9,291 nt of DNA, taken from NCBI GenBank assembly GCA_031266495.1, contig JAISAX010000891.1:1-9291 (forward strand), read 5' to 3'. This DNA is from Opitutaceae bacterium (GTDB taxonomy: Bacteria; Verrucomicrobiota; Verrucomicrobiae; Opitutales; Opitutaceae). The notes under the pieces are model-generated. The model was not told the DNA's origin. It worked only from the letters and a program-made list of their open reading frames with translations, and searched no databases. Below, in pieces: positions 1 to 9,241 of the stretch. The stretch's first letter is position 1. The number at the start of each line of letters is the position of its first letter. The position numbers were made by a program, and so were the translations under genes.

Positions 1-144
1 CCCCCCCCCCCCGGGCGCTCGGTTGGGGGTAAACCCCGTGGGCGCCCGCCCCGGGGGGGGCCCCCCCCCCCCGCCCCTACGGGAGGCACAGCGTAACATC
101 CGTTTTTAATTCTTGATTCCTGATTTCCCCGCGTCAGCGGGGCG
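1..144. other. C/G-rich palindromic intergenic region downstream of metH
   Basis: No gene is seen here. The window opens with at least 12 C, cut by the window edge. An imperfect hairpin follows with arms CGGGCGC (12-18) and GCGCCCG (42-48); it encloses a smaller palindrome, GGGGTAAACCCC (26-37 or so). Next come 8 G (53-60) directly followed by 12 C (61-72), a loop-free inverted pair. At 102-126 is an AT-rich stretch with degenerate heptamers (attcttg, attcctg) resembling the ATTTTCG heptamers inside metH. The homopolymers make exact length uncertain in any assembly. Confidence 0.6.
127..142 (-). terminator. Hairpin just after the metH C-part stop codon (possible weak terminator)
   Basis: CCCCGC (127-132) and GCGGGG (137-142) form a perfect 6-bp stem with a 4-nt loop, 2 nt beyond the TGA stop (145-147, minus strand). 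On the minus strand the stem is followed by AAATCAGG, not by a T run. It is therefore not a standard intrinsic terminator and could only be a Rho-assisted or 3'-end stabilising hairpin. Confidence 0.25.
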
Positions 145-2919
<2,775 letters not shown>

Positions 2920-2950
2920 GGTTGGTCAGGCGCGTGGCGTTGGTTTTTTT

Positions 2951-2980
2951 AACCGCGAATGGACGCGAATGGACGCGAAT
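2951..2980 (+). repeat. Triple-decamer repeat, copy 1
   Basis: AACCGCGAAT followed by two copies of GGACGCGAAT, preceded by seven T (2944-2950). It lies 32 nt upstream of the MetH C-part start and 28 nt downstream of the GxxExxY stop on the minus strand. Its period of 10 bp is one helical turn. It is the exact reverse complement of copy 4 (3593-3622). Confidence 0.92.
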
Positions 2981-3007
2981 GCGGACAATGGTTGCAGGTG
3001 GGTTTGA

Positions 3008-3406
3008 TCATTTGCGGTCGGTGTTTGGCGAGAGAACAATGCGCTCCCATTGGAGGCGCGAGTGTTTGAAATTAAGAAGAAGCCCGACTTCCAGCCGGGT
3101 TATTTTCAGATAGTTCAAAATCTGCCCGCGCTCATGATCGGATATATGGTCAATGACTTTGGCATCGACGATGATTTTCCCATGGGCGATCAGATCCGGG
3201 ATAAACTCCGCCACTGTCGCTTCTTTATAGACAACCGGAAACTTCGGCTGTTGTTGCCACGGGATTCCCCGTAGCACGAATTCCCTTACAAGGGCATTCT
3301 CATATGCCTTTTCATACAGTCCATGACCGATGATACGATGAACTTCCATCGCCGCACCTACGATCTCATATACTTCATTTCTAAAAAGCAGGTGGTCGTT
3401 TTCCAT
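3008..3406 (-). CDS. GxxExxY family protein (PD-(D/E)XK nuclease-like fold)
   Basis: 132 residues, the usual size for the family. The family signature is present as G29-x-x-E32-x-x-Y35. A nuclease-like core follows: D71 in FIPDLI, then D81-A-K83 in IIVDAK, corresponding to the D...(D/E)xK pattern, and QILNYL (95-100) on the following helix. Asp81 takes the place of the more usual Glu in VELK. The family's function is not established; the fold points to nucleic-acid cleavage or binding, but activity is inference. The ATG is at 3404-3406; no strong ribosome site is visible. The gene has clearly lower GC than its neighbours, suggesting acquisition. It lies between the two halves of MetH on the same strand, with copy 2 of the 30-bp repeat 11 nt upstream of its start and copy 1 28 nt beyond its stop. 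Confidence 0.88.
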   Translation of the reverse strand: MENDHLLFRNEVYEIVGAAMEVHRIIGHGLYEKAYENALVREFVLRGIPWQQQPKFPVVYKEATVAEFIPDLIAHGKIIVDAKVIDHISDHERGQILNYLKITRLEVGLLLNFKHSRLQWERIVLSPNTDRK

Positions 3407-3417
3407 GGGTGTTTTTT

Positions 3418-3447
3418 AACCGCGAATAGACGCGAATGGACGCGAAT
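3418..3447 (+). repeat. Triple-decamer repeat, copy 2
   Basis: AACCGCGAAT, AGACGCGAAT, GGACGCGAAT, preceded by six T (3412-3417). It has the same orientation as copy 1, differs from it at one position of 30, and begins 467 bp after it. It forms the 5' leader of the GxxExxY gene, so that gene sits between two direct copies that each carry a leading T run. Confidence 0.92.
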
Positions 3448-3508
3448 TCAGAATGACTGGTGAAATACAGGGAGGTTCTGGAAATTCTTTTTCCCAATCC
3501 GGCAAACC

Positions 3509-3538
3509 AACCGCGAATAGACGCAAATGAACGCGAAT
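3509..3538 (+). repeat. Triple-decamer repeat, copy 3 (diverged)
   Basis: AACCGCGAAT, AGACGCAAAT, GAACGCGAAT: three differences from copy 1. It is extended leftward by CAAACC; the 14-mer CAAACCAACCGCGA (3503-3516) recurs inverted at 3671-3684 inside the 3' end of metH N-part. It is inverted relative to copy 4, 54 nt away, so transcripts could fold into a long hairpin. Confidence 0.88.
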
Positions 3539-3592
3539 AAAAATACAACAAATCCATATCCGGGTAATCATGCATTCCATCATCCTTTCCGG

Positions 3593-3622
3593 ATTCGCGT
3601 CCATTCGCGTCCATTCGCGGTT
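3593..3622 (-). repeat. Triple-decamer repeat, copy 4 (inverted)
   Basis: The reverse complement reads AACCGCGAAT followed by two GGACGCGAAT, identical over 30 bases to copy 1. Copies 1 and 4 thus form perfect inverted ends around a 672-bp segment holding the GxxExxY gene and the two other copies. It lies 39 nt beyond the metH N-part stop on the minus strand. Confidence 0.92.
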
Positions 3623-3660
3623 GAGAATGTATTTTTGGAAATTCGCATATAATTGTTCTA

Positions 3661-4839
3661 TCACGATTTTTCGCGGTTGGTTTGTTCTCGGGAGAGGGTG
3701 AGCGGTTCGAGGCCGCTGAGGCGGAGGTCGGTGTGGCGCGGGGGGATCGGACGCGGGGGGAGGCCGCGGACGGCGTCGGCAATGGCCTTGATGTGCGCGG
3801 GCGTGGAGCCGCAGCAGCCGCCAACCAGGTTGACGAGGCCGGCTTCGGCAAACTGGCGAAGGATGCGCGCCATGTCGGCTGGCGTCTCGTCGTAACCGCC
3901 AAAGGCGTTCGGGAGACCGGCGTTGGGATAGCAGGTGACGGGGCACTCGGCGAGCCGGGCCAGTTCCTCGACAAAGGGACGCATGCCTGCGCCGCCGAGC
4001 GCACAGTTGATGCCGACGCTGAAGGGCCGGACGTGACGGATGCTGTTGTAAAAGGCCTCGGGCGTCTGCCCGGAAAGGGTGCGCCCGGAGGCGTCCGTGA
4101 TGGTCACGCTGATCATCACGGGGAGACGGGGGGGGGGGGAGGGGGAGGGGGAGCCGGTCGCGGGATCGGGTTCGCCAAAAACGCCTTCGATGGCGAAGAG
4201 CGCGGCCTTGGCGTTGAGCGTGTCAAAAATGGTCTCGACAAGCAGGGCATCGACGCCGGCGGCGACGAGGGCGCGAACCTGTTCGGTGTAGGCTTCGACA
4301 ACCTGCGCCCAGGTCACGGCGCGGTAATCGGGGCGGTTGACGTCGGGCGACATCGAGAGGGTGCGGTTGAGCGGACCGATGGAGCCAGCCACGAAACAGC
4401 GGCGTCCGGGCGTGGCGGCTTCGGCGGCGCGGGCGGCGCGGCGGGCGAGCGTGGCGGCGGCGGTGTTAAGCTCGGTGACGAACGGTTCGAGGTGGTAGTC
4501 GGCCTGCGAGATGGCGGTGGCGTTGAAGGTGTTGGTCTCGACGATGTCGGCCCCGGCGGCGAAGTAGTCGGCATGGATTTTTTCAATGACGTCCGGGCGC
4601 GTGAGCACGAGGAGGTCGTTGTTGCCCTGGAGGTCGCACGGATGAGCGGCGAACCGGGCGCCGCGAAAGTCGGCTTCCTGGAGCTTCCACGTCTGCACCA
4701 TCGAACCCATCGCGCCGTCGAGGATGGCGATGCGGGTGGCGAAAAGTTCGCGGAGCGCGGCGAAAGAGGGCGATTCGGCGGGCGGTGCGGCGGGTGCGGC
4801 GGGAGTGGCGGATGCGGCGGGAGTGGCGGCGGCGGGCAT
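3661..4839 (-). CDS. metH: Homocysteine S-methyltransferase module (N-terminal part of a split MetH)
   Basis: 392 residues matching the homocysteine-binding barrel of MetH. It binds zinc and homocysteine and receives methyl from methylcobalamin held by the partner protein encoded downstream. Seen: ILDGAMGSM (39-47), ETNTF (101-105), [24 protein letters not shown], and the zinc ligands Cys279 (GINCALG), Cys342 and Cys343 (GGCCGSTP). The C-terminus keeps the MetH linker RLSGLEPL (373-380) that in fused MetH runs into the folate domain, and then ends in REQTNREKS, partly encoded by repeat-related sequence. The first 24 residues are Ala/Pro low complexity. A C12 run encodes prolines at about 230-237. 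ATG at 4837-4839; no good ribosome site is visible. It is divergent from the btuB-like gene and upstream of the GxxExxY and MetH C-part genes on the same strand. Confidence 0.93.
   Translation of the reverse strand: MPAAATPAASATPAAPAAPPAESPSFAALRELFATRIAILDGAMGSMVQTWKLQEADFRGARFAAHPCDLQGNNDLLVLTRPDVIEKIHADYFAAGADIVETNTFNATAISQADYHLEPFVTELNTAAATLARRAARAAEAATPGRRCFVAGSIGPLNRTLSMSPDVNRPDYRAVTWAQVVEAYTEQVRALVAAGVDALLVETIFDTLNAKAALFAIEGVFGEPDPATGSPSPSPPPRLPVMISVTITDASGRTLSGQTPEAFYNSIRHVRPFSVGINCALGGAGMRPFVEELARLAECPVTCYPNAGLPNAFGGYDETPADMARILRQFAEAGLVNLVGGCCGSTPAHIKAIADAVRGLPPRPIPPRHTDLRLSGLEPLTLSREQTNREKS
4128..4152 (-). repeat. G-rich tract (G12, then G5 and G5 separated by A) inside metH N-part
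   Basis: Twelve G (4128-4139), A, five G, A, five G, A on the plus strand. On the coding strand this is C-rich and encodes a Ser-Pro stretch at about residues 230-237 in a loop of the homocysteine barrel, before LPVMISVTI. It is a candidate slippage site, shorter than the others. Confidence 0.85.
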
Positions 4840-5029
4840 GAGCGGTCAGGTGTTGGCGAAGAGCAGGGCGCAACCAAGCGAAAACTGCGACGGATGCAAA
4901 TAAACATATCTGTAAATGTTGATATGATGATTTGTAGTTGCCGGACGAAGCGCAAAATGAGCAGCGGACGCCAGAAAATGCGGCAGATTGAAGATTGCCG
5001 ACGGCAGCCAAATGTCATTTTTCGGCGGC
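4840..5029. promoter_or_regulatory. Divergent intergenic region with AT-rich inverted repeat
   Basis: This 190-nt region must hold the promoters for both metH (minus) and btuB (plus). An AT-rich island at about 4898-4937 stands out. Within it CATATC (4905-4910) and GATATG (4921-4926) form an inverted repeat with a 10-nt spacer, overlapped by AACAT (4903-4907) / ATGTT (4916-4920). TATGAT (4923-4928) resembles a -10 box for btuB, but no well-spaced -35 box is visible. I see no cobalamin riboswitch or SAM riboswitch core here. The operator role is inference. Confidence 0.35.
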
Positions 5030-6937
5030 ATGAAACCTTGCATTTTTATGCCAAAATCAACAGGCAGCGTCGCTCTGGCGGCGCTGGCGGCGGCTGCTGG
5101 CGCTGCTGTGACAGCGACGGCCCAGACCGCACCGGATCCGACGGTGCTGGAGGATATCGTGATCACGGCCACCCGCACGAGTATGCCGGCATCGGAAGTG
5201 GGTTCTGCCGTGACCCGGATCGATTCCGCGGACCTCAAGCGGCGTCAGGTCGATACCTTGAGCGGCGCGCTCGGTTTCGTGCCGGGTGCTCCTGCCGCGG
5301 GCTACGGTGCTCCTGGTGCAAGCTCGTCGATTTTCCTGCGTGGAGCCAATTCCAACCAGACCCTGTTTCTGGTCGATGGCATTCGTCTCAACGATCCGAA
5401 TACGGACTACGGCAATTTCCTCGGCGGGTCGCGTCTTGCTTCCGGTGATACGGTCGAGGTGTTGCGCGGCCCCCAGAGCACGCTTTACGGAGCGGAGGCG
5501 ATGGGAGGGGTGATCTCGCTGGCCACGGCAAAGGGAAGCGGTCCTGACAGCGGCGGCATTTCGGTGGAAGCCGGCAGCTTCGGCACTGTGCAGGGGACGA
5601 CTTCGGCGCAGGGCGAGCATGGACCCTGGGCCTACAATTTTTCGCTGACCGGCGGGCAGACCCAGAATGACAGACCAAACAACGATTTCGAGAACATCAG
5701 CGGGGTATTCCGCCTGGATCGCACGCTTTCGGAAACCGTCTCCATTGGCACCACCTGGCGGGTATTCCGGGGCGCTTACCAGTCACCGGGAGACGTGTAC
5801 ACGAACGATCCGAACAACGAGGAACGCGAGACGAACGCGCTGGGCACGGTTTTTATCGAGTTCAACCCGACGCCTGCCTGGAGCGGCCGTATCACCCTGG
5901 CCGGACAGGAGCGCGAGTTCGTATCCGAATCGCCCGCGCCGAATCCGCCCTGGGGGACTCCCGCCGAAAAATATGTCGTGACCAACCGCCGGGGTGTGCT
6001 CGATGCCCAGGTCTCCTGGAGCGGTCTGGAAGATCACCGGCTCACGGTTGGCACGACCGAGGAAATCAATCACACCCGGAACACCGGTTATGGAGAAATC
6101 AACGAGCGCGAGACCACCTGGGCGGTATTTGCGCAAGACGAGTGGAATCCGCTCGAAAACGTGTATCTGACGGGCGGGCTTCGTCACGACGATTACGAAT
6201 CGTTTGGCGGTCATACCACCGGTCGCGTCACCGCGGCGTGGGAAGCGCTCCCGAAGCAACTGAAAGCGCGGGCCAGCTACGGAACGGCGTTTCGCGCTCC
6301 GGGCTTTCTCGATCTCTACGGGGTGAGCACCCTTTACGGCGGTTACCGGGGAAATCCCGACCTGAAGCCGGAAAAGGCGAAGGGCTGGGATGCCGGTGTG
6401 GATTATTATCTGCCACGGCAATGGGGCACGCTGGGCGCGACGTGGTTCCAGACCGATTACAAGAACCTGATCATTTCCGATTCCCAGCCGGGAGTTCCGT
6501 CCACGATGACGAACGCTGACCACGCCCGAACACGCGGTCTGGAGCTTTCGGCCAACCTGAACCTGCCGGCTGACATCAAGCTGACCGTTGCCTACACTTA
6601 TCTGGAAGCGGAGAAGAGTACGCAGTTGCGGACTACGCGCCTGCAACGCCGTCCGAAGCACTCGCTGGCGGCCGACATCTGGCGTTCGTTTGGCGAATTC
6701 GATCTCGGCGCCGGCGCACAATGGATCGACGGACGCAAGGATGTGAATGCGCAAACTTACGCGACGATCGACGGCGATTCATACGTGACGGCCCGCCTCT
6801 ACGGCGCATGGCACGCGACAAAAAACATCACTGTCCGCGCCCGCGTCGAAAACCTCTTCGACGAAAAATACAACGTCGTGGACGGCTATCCCGGCCTGCC
6901 GTTCGGCGCATACGGCAGCGTTGAATGGCGGTTCTGA
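5030..6937 (+). CDS. btuB: TonB-dependent outer-membrane receptor, BtuB-like (vitamin B12)
   Basis: 635 residues from the chosen ATG, close to E. coli BtuB (614). It would import cobalamin through the outer membrane using TonB energy. Seen: an N-terminal signal peptide with an Ala-rich core and likely cleavage near residue 32; a TonB box EDIVITA (41-47); a plug domain about 50-168 with IFLRGANSNQTLFLVDG and VEVLRGPQSTLYGAEAMGG; then a barrel ending in VEWRF with the terminal Phe typical of barrel proteins. Start choice: the frame is open from a TTG at 4988, with ATG at 5012, 5030 and 5048; 5030 and 5048 give the best signal peptides, and no ribosome site decides between them. Cobalamin as substrate is inferred from BtuB-like motifs, the following BtuF/C/D genes and the adjacent B12-dependent MetH; an iron-siderophore or other corrinoid substrate is possible. 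Confidence 0.88.
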   Translation: MKPCIFMPKSTGSVALAALAAAAGAAVTATAQTAPDPTVLEDIVITATRTSMPASEVGSAVTRIDSADLKRRQVDTLSGALGFVPGAPAAGYGAPGASSSIFLRGANSNQTLFLVDGIRLNDPNTDYGNFLGGSRLASGDTVEVLRGPQSTLYGAEAMGGVISLATAKGSGPDSGGISVEAGSFGTVQGTTSAQGEHGPWAYNFSLTGGQTQNDRPNNDFENISGVFRLDRTLSETVSIGTTWRVFRGAYQSPGDVYTNDPNNEERETNALGTVFIEFNPTPAWSGRITLAGQEREFVSESPAPNPPWGTPAEKYVVTNRRGVLDAQVSWSGLEDHRLTVGTTEEINHTRNTGYGEINERETTWAVFAQDEWNPLENVYLTGGLRHDDYESFGGHTTGRVTAAWEALPKQLKARASYGTAFRAPGFLDLYGVSTLYGGYRGNPDLKPEKAKGWDAGVDYYLPRQWGTLGATWFQTDYKNLIISDSQPGVPSTMTNADHARTRGLELSANLNLPADIKLTVAYTYLEAEKSTQLRTTRLQRRPKHSLAADIWRSFGEFDLGAGAQWIDGRKDVNAQTYATIDGDSYVTARLYGAWHATKNITVRARVENLFDEKYNVVDGYPGLPFGAYGSVEWRF

Positions 6938-8271
6938 ATCTGCCACGCTCGCCCGGCATGGTCGTGCGCCTCCAGACAAAAACGGTTGAACATGCGCCGT
7001 GGGCCGGATGGCTCGCGGCGCTGGCCGTTTGCTGGATTTGCTGGATCGCCTTTGCCGGGAGAGGGACGGTTGCGGTTGCCGCGACGGAAGGCACAGGCGG
7101 GACGTCCGCGCCCGCGTCCCTGGCCGCCACGGCGCGGGTGGTGTCGCAAACCGTGGGCACCGACGAACTGCTCCTCGCCGTGGCCGCGCCGGAACAGATC
7201 GCGGCGCTCAGCCACCTGGCGGGCGACGCGGCCTTCTCGGGCGTGTCCGGGGCGGTGGCCAATGGCCGCTTCCCGCTCCTGTCGAAAAACGGCGACGCGG
7301 AATCCGTGCTGCGCCACCGCCCCACGCTTGTCTTGTGCGCGGACTACAGTCGCGTGGAACTGGTCGAGCAGGTGCGGCGCAGCGGCGTGAAGGTGCTCAT
7401 TTTCGGGAAATACAAGACGCTCGACGACTCGTACGCGAACCTGCGCCTGCTCGCGCGCGAACTCGGGCCGGCGGCTGAAGCGCGGGCGGAGCGCGTGATC
7501 GCCGATTGCGAGGCACGGGTGGCGGAGTTGCGCCGCCGGCTGGCGGGAGTGCGTCTGGTGCGCGTGATCGCTCCTTCCACCTATGGCTTGATTCCCGGTC
7601 GCGACACGACGTTTCAGGATCTGTGCGACCATGCCGCCGGCGAAAACCTCGCCGCCACGCTCGGAGGCTTGCGCGGACATGACGCGCCGCCCGCCGAAAA
7701 AATGCTGACATGGCCGGTCGAGATGGTCGTGTTGCCGGGCGACGGCGTGGACGCCGCGCTGGCGCCGTTCGTGACCTTGCCGCCCTACAAGTTCATGGCG
7801 GCGGTGAAAAAGCGGCGCGTGGCGCTCGTCGAATCATGGCAACTCGGTTGTGTATCGCATTTGCGGGTACAGGGGTACGAAAAGCTGGCGTGGAGCCTGC
7901 ATCCGGCGCGCTTCGATCATCCGCAACGTGGCACGGGCATCTTGCCCGTGGACGGCGAAGCCGCCGGATCGACGTGGCGCGGGCGTCCCGCCCGCTCCGG
8001 GAGTGGCACGGGCTTCCAGCCCGTGATGGAGGGCATTGCGGACCAGAACCAAAACCAGAACCAGCACCAGAATCAGGATCAGAACCAAAACCAGAATCAG
8101 GAACCCGGCCGGCGTATTGACATTACAACGACACGGCCCGGTCCCCTTGTTTTTTCCGGAATCACGGGAAGGTGGATGTGTTTCTCCCCCTCCCCCGCCC
8201 CTCCCCGCCCCGCTCCGTCCGTCCCCCCCCCCCCCCCCCCCTCTCTCTCCCGCGCCTATGTCCGCCGCTAG
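6925..8271 (+). CDS. btuF: Periplasmic cobalamin/siderophore-binding protein, BtuF-like, with repeat-encoded C-terminal tail
   Basis: Of 448 residues, the first 330 form a complete BtuF/FecB-type binding protein (ABC transporter class III, PF01497 family). There is a hydrophobic N-terminal segment about 27-52 acting as signal peptide or anchor, then TVGTDELLLAVAAPEQIAALS, RPTLVLCADYSR, VLIFGKYKTLDDSYANLRLLARELG, a helical backbone, and SLHPARF at the end of the second lobe. Residues 331-448 are not family-like: they read through three palindromes, an Asn-Gln hexamer repeat and a C19 tract before a TAG at 8269-8271 inside the btuC gene. The native stop was probably lost. The start ATG 6925 overlaps the btuB stop by 13 nt; ATG 6958 is an equally plausible start. 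The protein would hand the ligand to the BtuC-like permease. Confidence 0.82.
   Translation: MAVLNLPRSPGMVVRLQTKTVEHAPWAGWLAALAVCWICWIAFAGRGTVAVAATEGTGGTSAPASLAATARVVSQTVGTDELLLAVAAPEQIAALSHLAGDAAFSGVSGAVANGRFPLLSKNGDAESVLRHRPTLVLCADYSRVELVEQVRRSGVKVLIFGKYKTLDDSYANLRLLARELGPAAEARAERVIADCEARVAELRRRLAGVRLVRVIAPSTYGLIPGRDTTFQDLCDHAAGENLAATLGGLRGHDAPPAEKMLTWPVEMVVLPGDGVDAALAPFVTLPPYKFMAAVKKRRVALVESWQLGCVSHLRVQGYEKLAWSLHPARFDHPQRGTGILPVDGEAAGSTWRGRPARSGSGTGFQPVMEGIADQNQNQNQHQNQDQNQNQNQEPGRRIDITTTRPGPLVFSGITGRWMCFSPSPAPPRPAPSVPPPPPPSLSRAYVRR
7932..8025. repeat. Three related short palindromes (GTGILPV / RGRPAR / GTGFQPV type)
   Basis: CACGGGCA-TCT-TGCCCGTG (7932-7950), GCGGGCG-TCC-CGCCCGC (7979-7995) and CACGGGCT-TCC-AGCCCGTG (8007-8025) are perfect stems with 3-nt loops, each preceded by GTGG. 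Read in the BtuF frame they give GTGILPV, RGRPAR and GTGFQPV. From memory, these strings recur in predicted proteins of Verrucomicrobia and Planctomycetes; they look like REP-type dispersed elements that have inserted at the gene end. Confidence 0.85.
8041..8100. repeat. Degenerate hexanucleotide repeat, ten units (AACCAG-type)
   Basis: Ten contiguous hexamers of the form (A/G/C)A(C/T)CA(G/A) occupy exactly 60 bases and encode alternating Asn-Gln (with Asp and His variants) in the BtuF tail. Being a 6-mer, unit changes would keep the frame. It is flanked by the palindromes on the left and a C-rich segment on the right. Confidence 0.88.
8223..8241 (+). repeat. Homopolymer C19 at the btuF/btuC junction
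   Basis: Nineteen uninterrupted C followed by TCTCTCTCCCG, ending 16 nt before the btuC ATG (8258). It lies where a ribosome-binding site would be expected and inside the read-through frame of the BtuF tail. The wider stretch 8180-8250 is pyrimidine-rich. Confidence 0.9.
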
Positions 8272-9241
8272 CCCTGCCGCCGCCCGTTTTGCGTTTCCGG
8301 TCGCCCTCGCGCTGCTTGTCGCGCTGGCGGCGGTCTCGCTCGGAGTGGGCGATTTGCCGATGGGACCGCGGCAGATTCTCGACGGCCTGCTGCGGCGCGA
8401 CGAACTGGCGACGACCGTCCTTTGGCAAATGCGGTTGCCGCGGGTGGTCGTGGCCGTGCTGGTCGGCGGGGCACTGGCGGCGAGCGGCCTCGTCATGCAG
8501 GCGTATTTTCGCAACAGCCTTGCCAGCCCCGGGCTGCTCGGCGTGAGCAGCGGGGCGGCGGCGGGCGCGGTCGTGGCGCTCGGGTTCGGGCTGGCGAGCG
8601 CGTCGTTGTTCGTCGCTCCGCTGGCCGCGATTGCCGGGGCGACTGTCGCCACGGGAGCGGTGATCGTGCTGGCGCGGCGTGGCGCGAGCACGGAACGGTT
8701 GCTCCTGGCGGGCGTGGCGCTCAACGCCCTGCTCGGCGCGGTCACGAGTTACGTGCTCTCCAATTTCACGCTGACCTACGAGCGCAACGCGCGGATCATT
8801 TTCTGGCTGCTCGGCGGCCTGGAGGACCGGACGTGGGAACATGTGTGGATGGGGTCGCCGGTTGTAGTCTGCGCGGCATTACTCTGGCCGCTGGGGCGAC
8901 CGATGGATTTGCTCAGCCTCGGCTCGACCGAGGCGCAGAGCCTGGGCGTGGATGTGCGACGGTTGCGGCGTCAGTTGCTCGCGCTTTCGACGGTGCTCAC
9001 GGCGCTGGCGACGGCGGTGGTCGGCACGGTCGGGTTTGTCGGTCTGGTGGTGCCGCATCTGCTGCGTCTGCTGGCGGGGCCGGAGCACCGGCGGCTGGTG
9101 CCGCTTTCGCTGGTCGGCGGCGCGGCGTTCGTGCTGGCGTGCGATTTGCTCGGACGATTTGCGGGCAACCTGCGGCTCGGCATCGTGACGGCGTTCCTGG
9201 GCGGACCGTTTTTTCTCTGGCTGTTGAGGAGGCGCGCATGA
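8258..9241 (+). CDS. btuC: Inner-membrane permease of a FecCD/BtuC-type ABC importer
   Basis: 327 residues from the chosen ATG, normal for the FecCD family. It would be half of the homodimeric channel moving cobalamin into the cytoplasm. Seen: several hydrophobic helices starting at about residue 11; RLPRVVVAVLVGGALAASG (59-77); LASPGLLGVSSGA (88-100), nearly the BtuC signature LAEPGLLGVSNGA; GRPMDLLSLG; and the coupling region FVGLVVPHLLRLLAGPEHRRLVP (about 260-282) that contacts the ATPase. The frame is open upstream to 8036, but that extension is repeat-encoded and not family-like, so ATG 8258 is preferred. No ribosome site is visible; the C19 tract occupies that place. The start overlaps the BtuF stop by 14 nt, which suggests translational coupling. 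BtuC over FecCD is favoured by motif likeness and the B12 context. Confidence 0.9.
   Translation: MSAASPAAARFAFPVALALLVALAAVSLGVGDLPMGPRQILDGLLRRDELATTVLWQMRLPRVVVAVLVGGALAASGLVMQAYFRNSLASPGLLGVSSGAAAGAVVALGFGLASASLFVAPLAAIAGATVATGAVIVLARRGASTERLLLAGVALNALLGAVTSYVLSNFTLTYERNARIIFWLLGGLEDRTWEHVWMGSPVVVCAALLWPLGRPMDLLSLGSTEAQSLGVDVRRLRRQLLALSTVLTALATAVVGTVGFVGLVVPHLLRLLAGPEHRRLVPLSLVGGAAFVLACDLLGRFAGNLRLGIVTAFLGGPFFLWLLRRRA

Noticed and set aside
2928..2950. Intrinsic terminator ending in T7 on the plus strand
   Set aside because: The T run is part of the repeat copy's left flank (also at copy 2), the GC stem before it is poor, and no plus-strand gene ends there.
2951..3622. CRISPR array
   Set aside because: The repeats are internally periodic decamers at irregular distances and in both orientations, with a gene between them; there are no regular spacers and no cas genes.
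3648..3653. TATAAT as a plus-strand promoter
   Set aside because: The only -35-like TTGAGA is 21 nt away, and the promoter would read antisense into metH; chance in an AT-rich patch is more likely.
2951..3660. Insertion sequence or transposon
   Set aside because: There is no transposase, and no target-site duplication could be defined; it is called only a possible cassette.
4988..5011. TTG start for btuB at 4988
   Set aside because: It adds a polar stretch before the signal peptide; the ATG codons at 5030 or 5048 give a proper signal sequence.
4840..5029. Cobalamin riboswitch before btuB
   Set aside because: I looked for the B12-box type core and flanking conserved pieces on both strands and could not find them; a covariance search would be decisive.
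3682..5448. Plus-strand open frame of 588 codons across metH N-part and into btuB
   Set aside because: It is antisense to one recognised gene and out of frame with another, with a composition typical of shadow frames.
8036..8257. Upstream extension of the btuC frame
   Set aside because: The extra 74 codons are encoded by the hexamer repeat and C-rich tract (Arg-Thr and Pro runs); the permease family begins near the ATG at 8258.
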